A stretch of 60,410 bases of DNA from JBOHPP01 sp050731755 (GTDB lineage Bacteria; Methylomirabilota; Methylomirabilia; Rokubacteriales; CSP1-6), in assembly GCA_050731755.1 (NCBI GenBank), contig JBOHPP010000072.1, positions 1 to 60,410 of the forward strand, read 5' to 3'. Within the stretch, counting starts at the first letter, position 1, and every line of letters begins with the position of its first letter. Below the pieces are notes generated by a model. The model did not search any database and was not told the origin of the DNA. It saw only the letters and a list, made by a program, of their open reading frames with translations. A program made the translations under genes and the position numbers. This document shows, piece after piece, positions 49,982 through 59,211 of this stretch.

Positions 49982-51304
49982 CTACTTGAACATGCGTTGA
50001 AGCGTCCGGACGCTCACGCCCAAGATCCGGGCCGCCGCTCGCTTGTCGCCCCTCGTCTCTTCCAGGACGCGACGGATGTAGTCCTGTTCGAGCTCGGCCA
50101 GCGTGGGCCGAAGGCCGCCTCCTGCGGCTCCGGGAGCGGCGAACTCCACACGGAGGTCGGCCAGCGTGACCCGCAAACCGCGGGCCAGGGTCGCGGCCCG
50201 CTCGACGGCGTTCTCCAGCTCCCGCACGTTGCCTGGCCACCGGTGCTGGAGGAACCAGCCCGTCGCCTCCTCGTCGAAGCCTTCCAGAGGCTTGCCGAGG
50301 GCGCCGACGACCCGCTCCAGAAAGTGATTGGCGAGCACCATGATGTCTTCCGGCCGCTCTCGGAGGCTCGGCAACCGCACGGGAATGACGGCAAGCCGGT
50401 AATAGAGGTCGTCTCGGAACTTTCCGTCGGCCACGAGCGAAGGCAGGTCGCGGTGCGTTGCGCTGATCACGCGAAGGTCGAGCTGGATCTCCTGGCTGCC
50501 GCCCACCGGCCGCACCGCCTTGTCCTGGAGCGCGCGGAGCAGTTTGCCCTGGAGCGGGAACGGGATGTCGCCCACCTCGTCCAGGAACAGCGTGCCGCCG
50601 TTGGCCTCGGCGAACAGCCCGCGCCGCCGGCGGTCGGCTCCGGTGAACGCGCCCTTTTCGTGGCCGAACAGCTCCGACTCCAGCAGGTTCTCGGGAATGG
50701 CGCCGCAGTTGACGGCGACGAACGGCCCGTCGCGCCGCGGGCCGTTCTGATGGATGGCCCGGGCCACCAGCTCCTTGCCGGTCCCGCTCTCGCCCAGCAA
50801 CAGCACGCTCGCGTCCGACCCGGCCACGGCGCGGACCTGCTCGAAGACGTCCTGCATCGCCCTGGAATGACCCAGGATGTTCTCGAACCGGAAGCGCTGC
50901 TCGACCTGGGCTTTGAGCCGGCGGTTCTCCTCGCGCAGCCGCTGCTCATCGACAGCGCGCCGGATGGCCAGGCTGGCCTCTTCGAGCCGGAAGGGCTTGG
51001 TGAGATAGTCGTAGGCGCCGTGACGGATGGCATCGATGGCGCTCTCGAGGCTGCCGAAGGCGGTCATGATGATCACCCGAGGACGCGACTCGCGCTGCTG
51101 TACCTCGCGCAGGATGGCCAGCCCGTCCACCTCGTCCATCACCAGGTCCGTCAGCACGGCGGCAAAGTCGTCACGCTCCAGGGCGGCCAGCGCCTGCCGG
51201 CCGTTGGTCACCGCGACCACGGCGTAGCCCTCGCCGGCGAGATGGCGCTCGAGCAGCTCGGCCATCTCGGCATCGTTGTCCACAACGAGGACCTTCGCCG
51301 TCAT
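49982..51304 (-). CDS. Sigma-54-dependent response regulator (NtrC family)
   Basis: A 440-residue enhancer-binding protein: receiver with phospho-acceptor Asp53, AAA+ domain with Walker A GESGTGKE (171-178), the sigma-54 contact loop GAFTGA (218-223), Walker B TLFLDEVGDI, and a Fis-type helix-turn-helix (KRAAARILGVSVRTLQRM). ATG 51304 overlaps the stop of the kinase gene (ATGA), so the two form a two-component pair. The nearby TGTCG-N6-CGACA palindromes are its best candidate sites, pointing to control of the trehalose operon, the 36-aa peptide and its own operon. Confidence 0.9.
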   Translation of the reverse strand: MTAKVLVVDNDAEMAELLERHLAGEGYAVVAVTNGRQALAALERDDFAAVLTDLVMDEVDGLAILREVQQRESRPRVIIMTAFGSLESAIDAIRHGAYDYLTKPFRLEEASLAIRRAVDEQRLREENRRLKAQVEQRFRFENILGHSRAMQDVFEQVRAVAGSDASVLLLGESGTGKELVARAIHQNGPRRDGPFVAVNCGAIPENLLESELFGHEKGAFTGADRRRRGLFAEANGGTLFLDEVGDIPFPLQGKLLRALQDKAVRPVGGSQEIQLDLRVISATHRDLPSLVADGKFRDDLYYRLAVIPVRLPSLRERPEDIMVLANHFLERVVGALGKPLEGFDEEATGWFLQHRWPGNVRELENAVERAATLARGLRVTLADLRVEFAAPGAAGGGLRPTLAELEQDYIRRVLEETRGDKRAAARILGVSVRTLQRMFK

Positions 51305-52770
51305 GGCCGTTCCGGCCGGGCGGCCGGCATCCAGAAGGTGAACGTCGCGCCGGCCCCCGCCTGGCTGGCGACCTCGATGTCGCCGCCATGGGCGCGAACG
51401 ATGTCCCGACAGATGGCCAGCCCCAGACCGGTGCCCTTCCCCCGCGGCTTGGTGGTGAAAAAGGGGTCAAAGATCCGGGGTAATTGCTCCGCCGGAATGC
51501 CGGCACCCGTATCGCTGACGGCCACCGCGACCCCCGGCTGGCCATTGCGGTCATGCTGCCTGGCCGAGATGGCCACCCGCCCGCCGGCCGGCGTCGCCTC
51601 GAGGGCATTGAGCACGAGATTGAGCACGACCTGCTGCAGTTGCGCCGGATCGGCCAGCATCGCCGGCACGGCTTCGGGCATCGCGGCGGTGAGGGTCACG
51701 CCCCGCCGCCGCGCCGCGTGCCGGAGCAGCGGCAGGAACTCCTGGACGAACTCGTGGACGGCGACCGGTTGGATTTCGGGCTTCTGCGCGCGGACCGAGT
51801 CGAGCAGCCCTTGGATGATCTTCGAGATACGCTCGATCTGCCGGACGATGATCTCGAGGTCCCGGCGCTCGGGGCTCTCGGGTAGGGCCGTCTTCAACAG
51901 GAACTCCGCGCGTCCAGAGATGATGTTGAGCGGCGTCCCGACTTCGTGGGCGATTCCGGACGCGAGCTTTCCCGCCACCGCGAGCATCGCGGCCTGGCGC
52001 AACTGACGCTCGAGATCGAGCGCGCGCTCGGTCTCGGTCAGCAGCTGCCGGCGGGCCGCCTCCAGGTGCTCGGCCATTTCGTTAAAGGCCTCAGCCACGC
52101 GCCCCAGCTCGTCCCGCCGCTCGACGGGAAGCGGAGGGCCGGGCTCGCCGCGTCCTAGGCGCCGGATGCCGTCCACCAGGCGGGCCAGGGGCCTGAGCAC
52201 CTGACGCTGGAGCATCACGCCCGCGAGCGCGGCGATCGACGCCACGAGGAGGGTCAGGCGTAACACCACGTCACGGTTTGCCGCGCGCACCCGCTCGTGG
52301 ACGCGCGTCGCCAGGTGGACAAGCTCCATGGCGCCGGCCGTTTGGCCGTGCCGGTCACGGATCGGCATCACGTAGTACAGCACCGGGCGCCCCCGGCGAC
52401 TCTGGTAGATGGCCTGGGGCGTTCCGGTGGCGACGGCCTGGCGGAGCGCCTCGAGGGGGACGTCCTCGCCGATCGATAAGGGGTTTGAAACCAGAACCGG
52501 CGCGAACCCTCTGTCGAAGAGCCGAATCCGGTCGATGGCCTCTTGGTGCTCGACCATTTCGACCAAGAGCCGCTCGATGTCCGCGATCTGGCGGTCCCGC
52601 AGCGCGTTCTCCACCGCGATCTGGACGGCCTTGGCCGTCAGCGCGACGTCGCCCTGCTGCTCGGCCAGCAGCTGGGTCTGTTCATGTCGGATTCGCAAGT
52701 AGCCATAGACGCCGATGACCAGGACCACCGGCACCATGAGGACCAGGACAAGCCGCAGCCGCAGACCCAT
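51301..52770 (-). CDS. Membrane sensor histidine kinase (NtrB/HydH-like)
   Basis: A 489-residue kinase from ATG 52770: TM helix 1 (about 7-25), periplasmic sensor (26-165) with a PVLYYVMPIRDRHG segment, TM helix 2 (about 169-188), HAMP (about 190-242), HisKA with His275 in GIAHEVGTPLN, and HATPase with NLVLNALEA, DTGAGIP and KGTGLGLAI. The GTPLN-type H box is common in kinases that pair with sigma-54 regulators such as the one encoded directly after it. Ligand unknown. Confidence 0.88.
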   Translation of the reverse strand: MGLRLRLVLVLMVPVVLVIGVYGYLRIRHEQTQLLAEQQGDVALTAKAVQIAVENALRDRQIADIERLLVEMVEHQEAIDRIRLFDRGFAPVLVSNPLSIGEDVPLEALRQAVATGTPQAIYQSRRGRPVLYYVMPIRDRHGQTAGAMELVHLATRVHERVRAANRDVVLRLTLLVASIAALAGVMLQRQVLRPLARLVDGIRRLGRGEPGPPLPVERRDELGRVAEAFNEMAEHLEAARRQLLTETERALDLERQLRQAAMLAVAGKLASGIAHEVGTPLNIISGRAEFLLKTALPESPERRDLEIIVRQIERISKIIQGLLDSVRAQKPEIQPVAVHEFVQEFLPLLRHAARRRGVTLTAAMPEAVPAMLADPAQLQQVVLNLVLNALEATPAGGRVAISARQHDRNGQPGVAVAVSDTGAGIPAEQLPRIFDPFFTTKPRGKGTGLGLAICRDIVRAHGGDIEVASQAGAGATFTFWMPAARPERP

Positions 52771-52841
52771 TGGAGAAACATTATCGCCAAAACCGTCACC
52801 GGGTGTCGCCGGGGCCGACGGCCGAGGCCGACCGCCGCCGA

Positions 52842-52868
52842 CGACAACATCATGTCGCGAGGCCGACA
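52842..52868. promoter_or_regulatory. Palindrome cluster upstream of the kinase gene, site 3
   Basis: CGACA (52842-52846), six bases, TGTCG (52853-52857), six bases, CGACA (52864-52868): two overlapping inverted pairs with the same N6 spacing as sites 1 and 2. It lies about 80 nt before the kinase start and 90 nt before the divergent sugar-binding protein gene, so it could serve either. I saw no convincing -24/-12 promoter here. Confidence 0.55.
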
Positions 52869-52959
52869 AGAACGGCGCGGGCCGGCGCGGCTCCGATTCC
52901 CAGGCCTAGTTGACAGGACGGTGGCTTCGGTGGCACATCTTGGCCCGGGAGGCCCACCC

Positions 52960-54324
52960 ATGGTTGACCAGCGTCTTCGCCAATCGGCAGAGGAGCTCGA
53001 AGCCGGACTCATCGCCCGTCGGGAGTTCCTGCGGCGGACCGTCGTCGTCGCCGGCGGCACTGCGGCCGGCCTGCACGTCCTCCGGAAGATGGCGCACGCC
53101 CAGACCGGGGCGAAGCTGCGCGTGTGGCTGTTCAAGAGCTTCGTCACCGACGGCAACGAAATCCTGGCCCGGCAGATCGAGGCCTGGGCCAAGGAGCGCA
53201 AGGTCCAGGTCGAGATGGACTGGGCCACCTTCGGCGACCGCGAGCAGAAGTTCGTGGCCGCCATCGAGGCGGGGAACCCGCCCGACATCGCCGAGATGAA
53301 CTGGCAGGGCCCGACGCGGTACAAGCCGGCTCTTCGAGACGTGTCGGCTCTGGCCAAGGACATCGCCAGCGCCCGCGGCGGGCTCCTGCCGCACGCGGAG
53401 CGCTACGTCGTGCTCGGCGGCCAGCATTTCGCGGTCGCCCGGCAGACGTGGCCGGGTGGGTTCTTCATCCGCAAGGACCTGCTGGACGCCAAGGGAATCA
53501 AGCCGCCCAAGGTCTACGACCCGGACGTCATCGAGATGGCGAAGAAGACCCAGGACCCGTCGAAGGACCTCTGGGGGCTCGGCCAGACGCTCAACCGGTC
53601 GGACGACGGCAACGGCTTCATGCAGAACATCCTGTGGAACTACGGCGGCAGCGTCTGGGACAAGGACGGCAAGCCCGCGCTCGGCACGACGTACCTCAAG
53701 CAGAACATGGAGGCGCTGCGGTTCGCCGTGGACACGATCCAGAAGCACAAAATCCAGCCGCCGGGCGTGATGTCCTGGACCGACGTCCACAACAACGAGG
53801 CCTACATGGCCGGCAAGCTGGTCAGCACCAACAATGGGGCCAGCCTCTACTACGCCATGGTGGCCAAGAAGCACCCGCTGGCCGAGAAGACGCAAGTCAT
53901 CCTCACGCCCGGCGGGCCCGCCGGCTCGTTCCTCGCCGCCGGATGCTACAACTGGGGCATCTTCAAGGCCTCCAAGCACGTCGAGCTCTGTGAGGACCTG
54001 ATCCGCTGGGTCGAGGACGAGGGGCGCTTCGAGGAGTACATGAAGGCGTCTATCGGCCAGGCGGGTCCCGTGTACAAGAAGCGCGCAGAGAATCCGTACT
54101 GGAAGTCCGACCCGAACTTCGACGGGATGCTTCAGAACGTCCTGCGGGGTGTGTGGCCCGGCTATCCCGGGCCGATCACGCCCGCCGCGGTGGAGGTGCA
54201 GGCTCAGTACATCCTGTGCGACATGGCGGGCCGCGTGGTGGTCGGCGGGCTCTCGCCGGAGGCCGCGCTCAAGGAGGCCCACAAGCGGGTCGAGGACATC
54301 CACCGCATCCGCAGCCGGGGCTGA
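52960..54324 (+). CDS. Sugar ABC transporter substrate-binding protein
   Basis: A 454-residue extracellular solute-binding protein (family 1 type) from ATG 52960. A Tat-like signal (ARREFLRRTVVVAGG) precedes a cleavage region near AHA-QTG. The body has the family pattern with WPGGFFIRKDLLDAKGIKPP, NGFMQNILWNYGGSVWD and MAGKLVSTNNGASLYYAM. Probable ligand: an oligosaccharide or polyol. Two permease genes follow. Confidence 0.87.
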   Translation: MVDQRLRQSAEELEAGLIARREFLRRTVVVAGGTAAGLHVLRKMAHAQTGAKLRVWLFKSFVTDGNEILARQIEAWAKERKVQVEMDWATFGDREQKFVAAIEAGNPPDIAEMNWQGPTRYKPALRDVSALAKDIASARGGLLPHAERYVVLGGQHFAVARQTWPGGFFIRKDLLDAKGIKPPKVYDPDVIEMAKKTQDPSKDLWGLGQTLNRSDDGNGFMQNILWNYGGSVWDKDGKPALGTTYLKQNMEALRFAVDTIQKHKIQPPGVMSWTDVHNNEAYMAGKLVSTNNGASLYYAMVAKKHPLAEKTQVILTPGGPAGSFLAAGCYNWGIFKASKHVELCEDLIRWVEDEGRFEEYMKASIGQAGPVYKKRAENPYWKSDPNFDGMLQNVLRGVWPGYPGPITPAAVEVQAQYILCDMAGRVVVGGLSPEAALKEAHKRVEDIHRIRSRG

Positions 54325-54339
54325 AGCGGAACGCTCACG

Positions 54340-55287
54340 ATGGCCGTCCCGGCGGCCAGGCTCGGCACCAAGGCCGCAGCCAGCGGCGGGCTGGCGCTCG
54401 GGCTCAAGCGCGTGCTCGGGCCCGATCACCGGATGGGGTATCTCTTCGTCGCGCCCATCGTCTTCTTCGTGCTCTCGCTGGTCGCCTACCCGTTCGGGTA
54501 CGCGATCTACCTCAGCATGACCCACAAGCTGGTCGGGCTGCCGCCCGTCTTCGTGGGGTTCGAGAACTACATCCGGCTGGCCTGGGACGGGTTCTTCCAG
54601 CGCGCCGTTGTCAACTCGTTCATCTTCACGTTCGGCTCGGTCGGCTTCAAGCTCGTGCTCGGCGTGGTGATGGCGGTCGTGCTGACCTCGCGCATCCGCT
54701 GGCGCTCGTTCTGGACCGGCGTGCTGCTGATTCCGTGGGTGGCGCCGACCGTCGTCTCGGCGCTGAATTTCCTGTGGATCTTCGACGGCACCCTCGGCGT
54801 CCTGAACTACCTGCTGGTGCGCGTGTTCCGCATTCTGCCCCAGGGCGTGGGCTGGCTCTCGGAGCCGGGAACCGCCATGGCGTCAGTCGTCGCCGTGAAC
54901 ATCTGGCGCGGCTTTCCCTTCTTCGGCATCTCGTTTCTGGCCGGCATGAAGGCGATCCCGGCCGAGTTGTACGAGGCGGCGGCAGTGGACGGCGCCAGCG
55001 CGCTGCAACGCTTCCGTCACATCACGCTGCCCGGCATCCGCACCATCATGATCATCGTGGTGCTGCTCTCGACGATCTGGACGTTCAACGACTTCCAGAT
55101 CATCTACATCCTCACCAAGGGCGGGCCCGGCGGGACCACCATGGTGATGCCGGTCTTCACCTACGAGACGGCCTTCGGCGCGCAGCGTCTCGGCGAGGCC
55201 ATCGCCGTGGCGCTCTACCTCTTGCCGGCGCTGGCGGTGACCATCATGGTGCTGGCGCGCTACATGCAGAAGGGGCGCCGGCGGTGA
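54340..55287 (+). CDS. Sugar ABC transporter permease (MalF-type)
   Basis: A 315-residue inner-membrane permease with six helices; the EAA loop AAAVDGASALQRFRHITLP is clear near residue 215. It starts 15 bp after the binding-protein gene and its stop overlaps the next permease start (GTGA). MalF/UgpA-like position. Confidence 0.9.
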   Translation: MAVPAARLGTKAAASGGLALGLKRVLGPDHRMGYLFVAPIVFFVLSLVAYPFGYAIYLSMTHKLVGLPPVFVGFENYIRLAWDGFFQRAVVNSFIFTFGSVGFKLVLGVVMAVVLTSRIRWRSFWTGVLLIPWVAPTVVSALNFLWIFDGTLGVLNYLLVRVFRILPQGVGWLSEPGTAMASVVAVNIWRGFPFFGISFLAGMKAIPAELYEAAAVDGASALQRFRHITLPGIRTIMIIVVLLSTIWTFNDFQIIYILTKGGPGGTTMVMPVFTYETAFGAQRLGEAIAVALYLLPALAVTIMVLARYMQKGRRR

Positions 55288-56123
55288 AAGGGCGCGGGGC
55301 GGAGCGGCTCGAGCGCGCCGCGGCCCACGCGGTGCTGGCGACGCTGGCGGTGGTCGTGCTGTTCCCGTTCTACTGGATGACGATCACGTCGTTCAAGGCC
55401 GAAGACCAGATGCGCAGCCTGGCCTCCATGTTCTGGCCGAACCCGTTCGTCACCGAGAACTACGGGCAGCTCTTCGGCAAGACCGAATTCATCTCCTGGT
55501 ACCGCAACAGCGTGTTCGTGGCCGTGACCAGTACACTGCTGGCCACCGCGGTGGGCACGATCGGCGCCTACGCGCTGGCGCGGCTGAGGTTTCTCGGACG
55601 CGGCTTCCTGGCCAGCGCTACGCTGATCACCTATCTCGTGCCGCCGTCGATCCTGTTCATCCCGCTCTACAAGCAGATGCAGGGGCTGGGGATGGCCAAC
55701 AGCCTCGCGGGGCTCATCGCGGCCTACCCGTCGTTCACGGTGCCCTTCGTGACGTGGCTGCTGATGGGCTACTTCGAGTCGATCCCTGAGGACCTGGAGG
55801 AAGCCGCCATGATCGACGGCGCCACGCGCTTCGGCGCGTTCCGCCGGATCGTGCTGCCGCTGGCGGCGCCGGGCGTGCTGGCGGCGGCGCTCTACGCGTT
55901 CACGCAGGCCTGGAACGAGTTTCTCTACGCACTGGTCTTCATCACGGACGGCCGTCTTCGCACGCTACCGGTGGGCCTGGCCAGCTTCATCACCGGGGAC
56001 GTCTACGGCTGGGGCTACCTGATGGCAGGCGCCGTGCTCACGACGTTGCCCGTGATCGCGGCCTACGTCTACCTCCAGCGCTACATGGTGGAAGGGCTCA
56101 CCGCGGGGAGCGTCAAGGGCTAG
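55284..56123 (+). CDS. Sugar ABC transporter permease (MalG-type)
   Basis: A 279-residue permease from GTG 55284 with six helices, the N-terminal FPFYWMTITSFK typical of MalG/UgpE proteins, and the EAA loop AAMIDGATRFGAFRRIVLP. No ATP-binding protein gene follows; the transporter must borrow an ATPase encoded elsewhere, as is common for MsmK-type shared ATPases. Confidence 0.9.
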   Translation: MKGRGAERLERAAAHAVLATLAVVVLFPFYWMTITSFKAEDQMRSLASMFWPNPFVTENYGQLFGKTEFISWYRNSVFVAVTSTLLATAVGTIGAYALARLRFLGRGFLASATLITYLVPPSILFIPLYKQMQGLGMANSLAGLIAAYPSFTVPFVTWLLMGYFESIPEDLEEAAMIDGATRFGAFRRIVLPLAAPGVLAAALYAFTQAWNEFLYALVFITDGRLRTLPVGLASFITGDVYGWGYLMAGAVLTTLPVIAAYVYLQRYMVEGLTAGSVKG

Positions 56124-56133
56124 GCCGGCTGGG

Positions 56134-57180
56134 CTACGCGCCCGGCCCACGCTCCATCGAATAGGGCTGCCAGCGCTGGAGCCCGCACTTCTCCAGAACC
56201 GAGGGGTTCACGCAACTCCTCGGCCACCGGCCGCTCAGCACCAGCGCGATCTCCTCGCCGACCCTGCGCTTGCGCACCGGATCGAACCGGGCCGAGGCCG
56301 ACGCCACGTGCGGGGTGAGGATGACGTTCTCCATCTTCAGCAGCGGATTCGTCGGGGCGGGCGGCTCCTGCTCGAGCACATCGAGGCCGGCGGCGGCGAT
56401 CCAGCCCTCCTGCAGAGCTCGGATGAGCGCCGGCTCGTCCACCGTCGGGCCCCGGCCGGTATTGATGAAGATCGCGTCCGGCTTCATCGACCGGAAATGG
56501 TGCTCGGTCAGCAGGTGGTGGGCCTCCGGCGTGGACGGGGCGTGCATGGAGACGATATCGGACCGCTGCAGCAGCTCGGTCAGGCCTACCGGCTCCACGC
56601 CGTATCGGGACATGACGAGCTCCTCCACGAAGGGATCGTGGGCCAGCAGGTGCAGCCCGAACGCCCTGGCCCGCATCGCCACCGCCCGGGCCACGTGACC
56701 GAAGGCGATGAAGCCCAGCGTCTGGCCCATGAGCCGCGGATACTGGGACAGCAAGGGGCGGCCCTCGGCCCACCGTCCGTCTCTGACGACGCGGTCCATC
56801 GTGACCAGGCGGCGGTAGGTGGCCAGCATCAACATCATGGTGTGGTCGGCGACTTCCTCGATGAACGTGTCGGGGACGTTGGTGACCGGGATCCCCCGCG
56901 CTGTCGCGGCGGCGACGTCGACGGAGTCGACCCCCACGCTGCCGAGGGCGATGACTCGACACCGTTCGAGGCCGTCGATGATGGGCCTGGTGATGCGACG
57001 CCCCTTGGCGTACAACGCATCGGCATCCCGGGCGGCGCTGACGAACTCGTCCTCGGTCCCGGCCGCGATCTCCACGATCTCCGCATCGAGCGGGGCCAGG
57101 GCCTCCATCTCCAGCTTGTAGCCGACACCGGGAACCGAGAAGCTCGCTCCGGCTGGTGTAACGATCTTGTACTTCGCCAC
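56134..57180 (-). CDS. D-2-hydroxyacid dehydrogenase (NAD-dependent)
   Basis: A 348-residue D-isomer 2-hydroxyacid dehydrogenase from GTG 57180 with a GGGAGG site. The NAD-binding helix region reads LGFIAFGHVARAVAMRARAFG, slightly off the GxGxxG consensus; NTGRGPTVDEPALI (conserved Arg/Glu region) and LTPHVASASARFD (catalytic His) are present. Substrate unknown: glyoxylate, hydroxypyruvate or a plant-derived acid are possible. Convergent with the ABC permease genes. Confidence 0.87.
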   Translation of the reverse strand: MAKYKIVTPAGASFSVPGVGYKLEMEALAPLDAEIVEIAAGTEDEFVSAARDADALYAKGRRITRPIIDGLERCRVIALGSVGVDSVDVAAATARGIPVTNVPDTFIEEVADHTMMLMLATYRRLVTMDRVVRDGRWAEGRPLLSQYPRLMGQTLGFIAFGHVARAVAMRARAFGLHLLAHDPFVEELVMSRYGVEPVGLTELLQRSDIVSMHAPSTPEAHHLLTEHHFRSMKPDAIFINTGRGPTVDEPALIRALQEGWIAAAGLDVLEQEPPAPTNPLLKMENVILTPHVASASARFDPVRKRRVGEEIALVLSGRWPRSCVNPSVLEKCGLQRWQPYSMERGPGA

Positions 57181-57283
57181 GCTGGCCCTCCCTGCCCCAC
57201 GATGAACATCCGGGACACCGGTTTATAGACCGTTTCCGCGGCGAGGGCCAGCGGGTTCGTGGTAGGGTCGAGCGCCTCCGACC

Positions 57284-58171
57284 ATGCCCATTCCCGTCGG
57301 CCTCAACGTGTGGTCACGCCTGGTCGAAGCGACCTTCCCATACTTCGACCGGACGGTCGGCCCCTTCGACTCGCTGTGGCTCCCCGACCACGTCCAGTAC
57401 AACGGTTACAAGGTCGCCGAGGGCTGGACCCTGCTGGTCTGGGCGCTCGCCCGCTATCCCGACAAGCGGTGCGGCCACGAAGTCCTGTGCAACAGCTTCC
57501 GCAACCCGGCGCACGTCGCCAAGATGGTGGCGACCGCGCAGACGCTCTCGGGCGGGCGGACGATCCTGGGCATCGGGGCCGGATGGAACGAGGAGGAGTA
57601 CGTCGCCTACGGCTGGCCATTCCCGCCAACCCGCGTGCGGATCGCCCAGCTCGCCGAGGCGATCCAGCTCATCCGGCGCATGTGGACCGAGGCCCCGGCC
57701 ACGTATGACGGCCACCACTATCGGATCGAGAATGCCCACTGCGAACCACGGCCCGACCCGATTCCACCGATCATGGTCGGCGGCCACGGCGAGAAGCATC
57801 TGCTTCGCGTGGTCGCCCAGCATGCCGACTGGTGGAACTACCCCTTCCGCGACCACGCGCTCTACGCCCACAAGCAGGAAGTCCTGAAGGCACATTGCCG
57901 CGAGGTGGGCCGGGACTACGACCAGATCGTCCAGGTGGTCCGGGTCGGGATCCTGGCCGCCGAGACCGAGCGCGACGTGGAGCGCCTCAAGGCGGAGCCC
58001 TTCGTCCGGCCGATGGCGGACATCCGACTGGCGGGCACGCCGGCGCAGGTGACTGAGACGCTCCAGCAGATCGTTCGACAGGGCGCCGACCGGCTCGTCG
58101 TGAACTTCGCCGACGCGCCCCGCCCGGATGGGACCGTGCTGTTCTCGGAGACGGTGCTGCCCTACCTCTAG
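57284..58171 (+). CDS. LLM-class F420-dependent oxidoreductase
   Basis: A 295-residue luciferase-like TIM-barrel protein: FDSLWLPDHVQYNG, GHEVLCNSFRNPAHVAKMVAT, LGIGAGWNEEEYVAYGW and PPIMVGGHGEKHLLRVVA are typical. It probably uses F420, made by the cluster at 19.6-26 kb, or FMN. It lies between two 2-hydroxyacid dehydrogenase genes, so a shared catabolic route is possible. Confidence 0.87.
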   Translation: MPIPVGLNVWSRLVEATFPYFDRTVGPFDSLWLPDHVQYNGYKVAEGWTLLVWALARYPDKRCGHEVLCNSFRNPAHVAKMVATAQTLSGGRTILGIGAGWNEEEYVAYGWPFPPTRVRIAQLAEAIQLIRRMWTEAPATYDGHHYRIENAHCEPRPDPIPPIMVGGHGEKHLLRVVAQHADWWNYPFRDHALYAHKQEVLKAHCREVGRDYDQIVQVVRVGILAAETERDVERLKAEPFVRPMADIRLAGTPAQVTETLQQIVRQGADRLVVNFADAPRPDGTVLFSETVLPYL

Positions 58172-58207
58172 GTCTTCCAAACTGAGACACTACCGACCGG
58201 CCGCGCG

Positions 58208-58236
58208 TTGACGCGAGCCGCGGCGTCGCGTAGGGT
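58208..58236 (+). promoter_or_regulatory. Putative promoter for a leaderless dehydrogenase mRNA
   Basis: TTGACG (58208-58213), 17-bp spacer, TAGGGT (58231-58236), then six bases to the ATG with no ribosome-binding site. Confidence 0.4.
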
Positions 58237-58242
58237 CGGCCC

Positions 58243-59211
58243 ATGGGCGCGACCCTCGTGATGCTGCCGCCCCAGACACCCACGACGCGCGCGTGGGCTT
58301 CCCGGCTCGCCGCTACGCTCCCGGAGCTTTCCGTCGTGGTCGCCGAGGACCCGGAGCAGGCCGCGAAGGCCGTCGGCGACGCCGAGGCCGTGTTCGGGAC
58401 GCTGCCGCCCGCCCTGCTGCGCCAGGCCGTCCGGCTCCGCTGGCTCCAGGCGCCGCAGGCGGCGCCACCCGCCGGGTACTACTATCCAGAGCTGATCGCT
58501 CATCCCGTGGTCGTGACGAACTTCCGAGAGATCTACAACGATCACATCGGCGCCCACATCATGGCGTTCGTTCTGGCCTTCGCCCGCGAGCTGCACCGCT
58601 ACCTCCCGCAGCAGCTCCGCCGGGAGTGGCGGCCGGCGGCCCTCGACACCGGAGTGGTCCACCTTCCCGAGGCGACAGCGTTGATCGTGGGCGTGGGGGG
58701 AATCGGCGCCGAGGCGGCTCGGCTCGCCGCGGCCTTCGGCATGCGCGTGATCGGGGTCGACGCCCGCCGGCAGGAGGTGCCGCCGGGCGTGGCCGAGCTG
58801 CACGGCCCCGACGCGCTCGACTCGCTCCTGCCGCGCGCCGACTTCGTGATCCTCACCGTACCGCACACGCCGGGCACCGAGGGCTTCATGCACCGGGCGC
58901 GGTTTCAGCGGATGAAGCGCAGCGCGTTCTTCATCAACATCGGGCGTGGCATGACGACCCGGCTCGACGACCTGGTCGAGGCCTTGCGGGCCGGGGAGAT
59001 CGCCGGCGCGGGCCTCGACGTGTTCGAGCAGGAGCCGCTGCCGGTCGATCACCCGCTGTGGACGATGCCCGGCGTCCTCATCACCCCGCACACCGCCGGC
59101 TACGGGCCGTACCTCGACGAACGCCGTTTCGGGATCCTGCTCGACAATTGCCGCCGCTTCCTGGCCGGCCAGCCCTTGCGCAACGTGGTCGACAAGGCCC
59201 GCTGGTTCTGA
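58243..59211 (+). CDS. D-2-hydroxyacid dehydrogenase
   Basis: A 322-residue dehydrogenase of the D-2-hydroxyacid family, more like GhrA/phosphoglycerate-type short members: LIVGVGGIGAEAARLAAAFG (NAD loop), FINIGRGMTTRLDDLVEAL and ITPHTAGYGPYL with the catalytic His. Its stop overlaps the start of the FAD monooxygenase gene. Confidence 0.88.
   Translation: MGATLVMLPPQTPTTRAWASRLAATLPELSVVVAEDPEQAAKAVGDAEAVFGTLPPALLRQAVRLRWLQAPQAAPPAGYYYPELIAHPVVVTNFREIYNDHIGAHIMAFVLAFARELHRYLPQQLRREWRPAALDTGVVHLPEATALIVGVGGIGAEAARLAAAFGMRVIGVDARRQEVPPGVAELHGPDALDSLLPRADFVILTVPHTPGTEGFMHRARFQRMKRSAFFINIGRGMTTRLDDLVEALRAGEIAGAGLDVFEQEPLPVDHPLWTMPGVLITPHTAGYGPYLDERRFGILLDNCRRFLAGQPLRNVVDKARWF

Noticed and set aside
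52926..52940. TGGCACATCTTGG before the sugar-binding protein gene as a sigma-54 promoter.
   Set aside because: The spacing between the GG and the second element is too short and TTGC is lacking.
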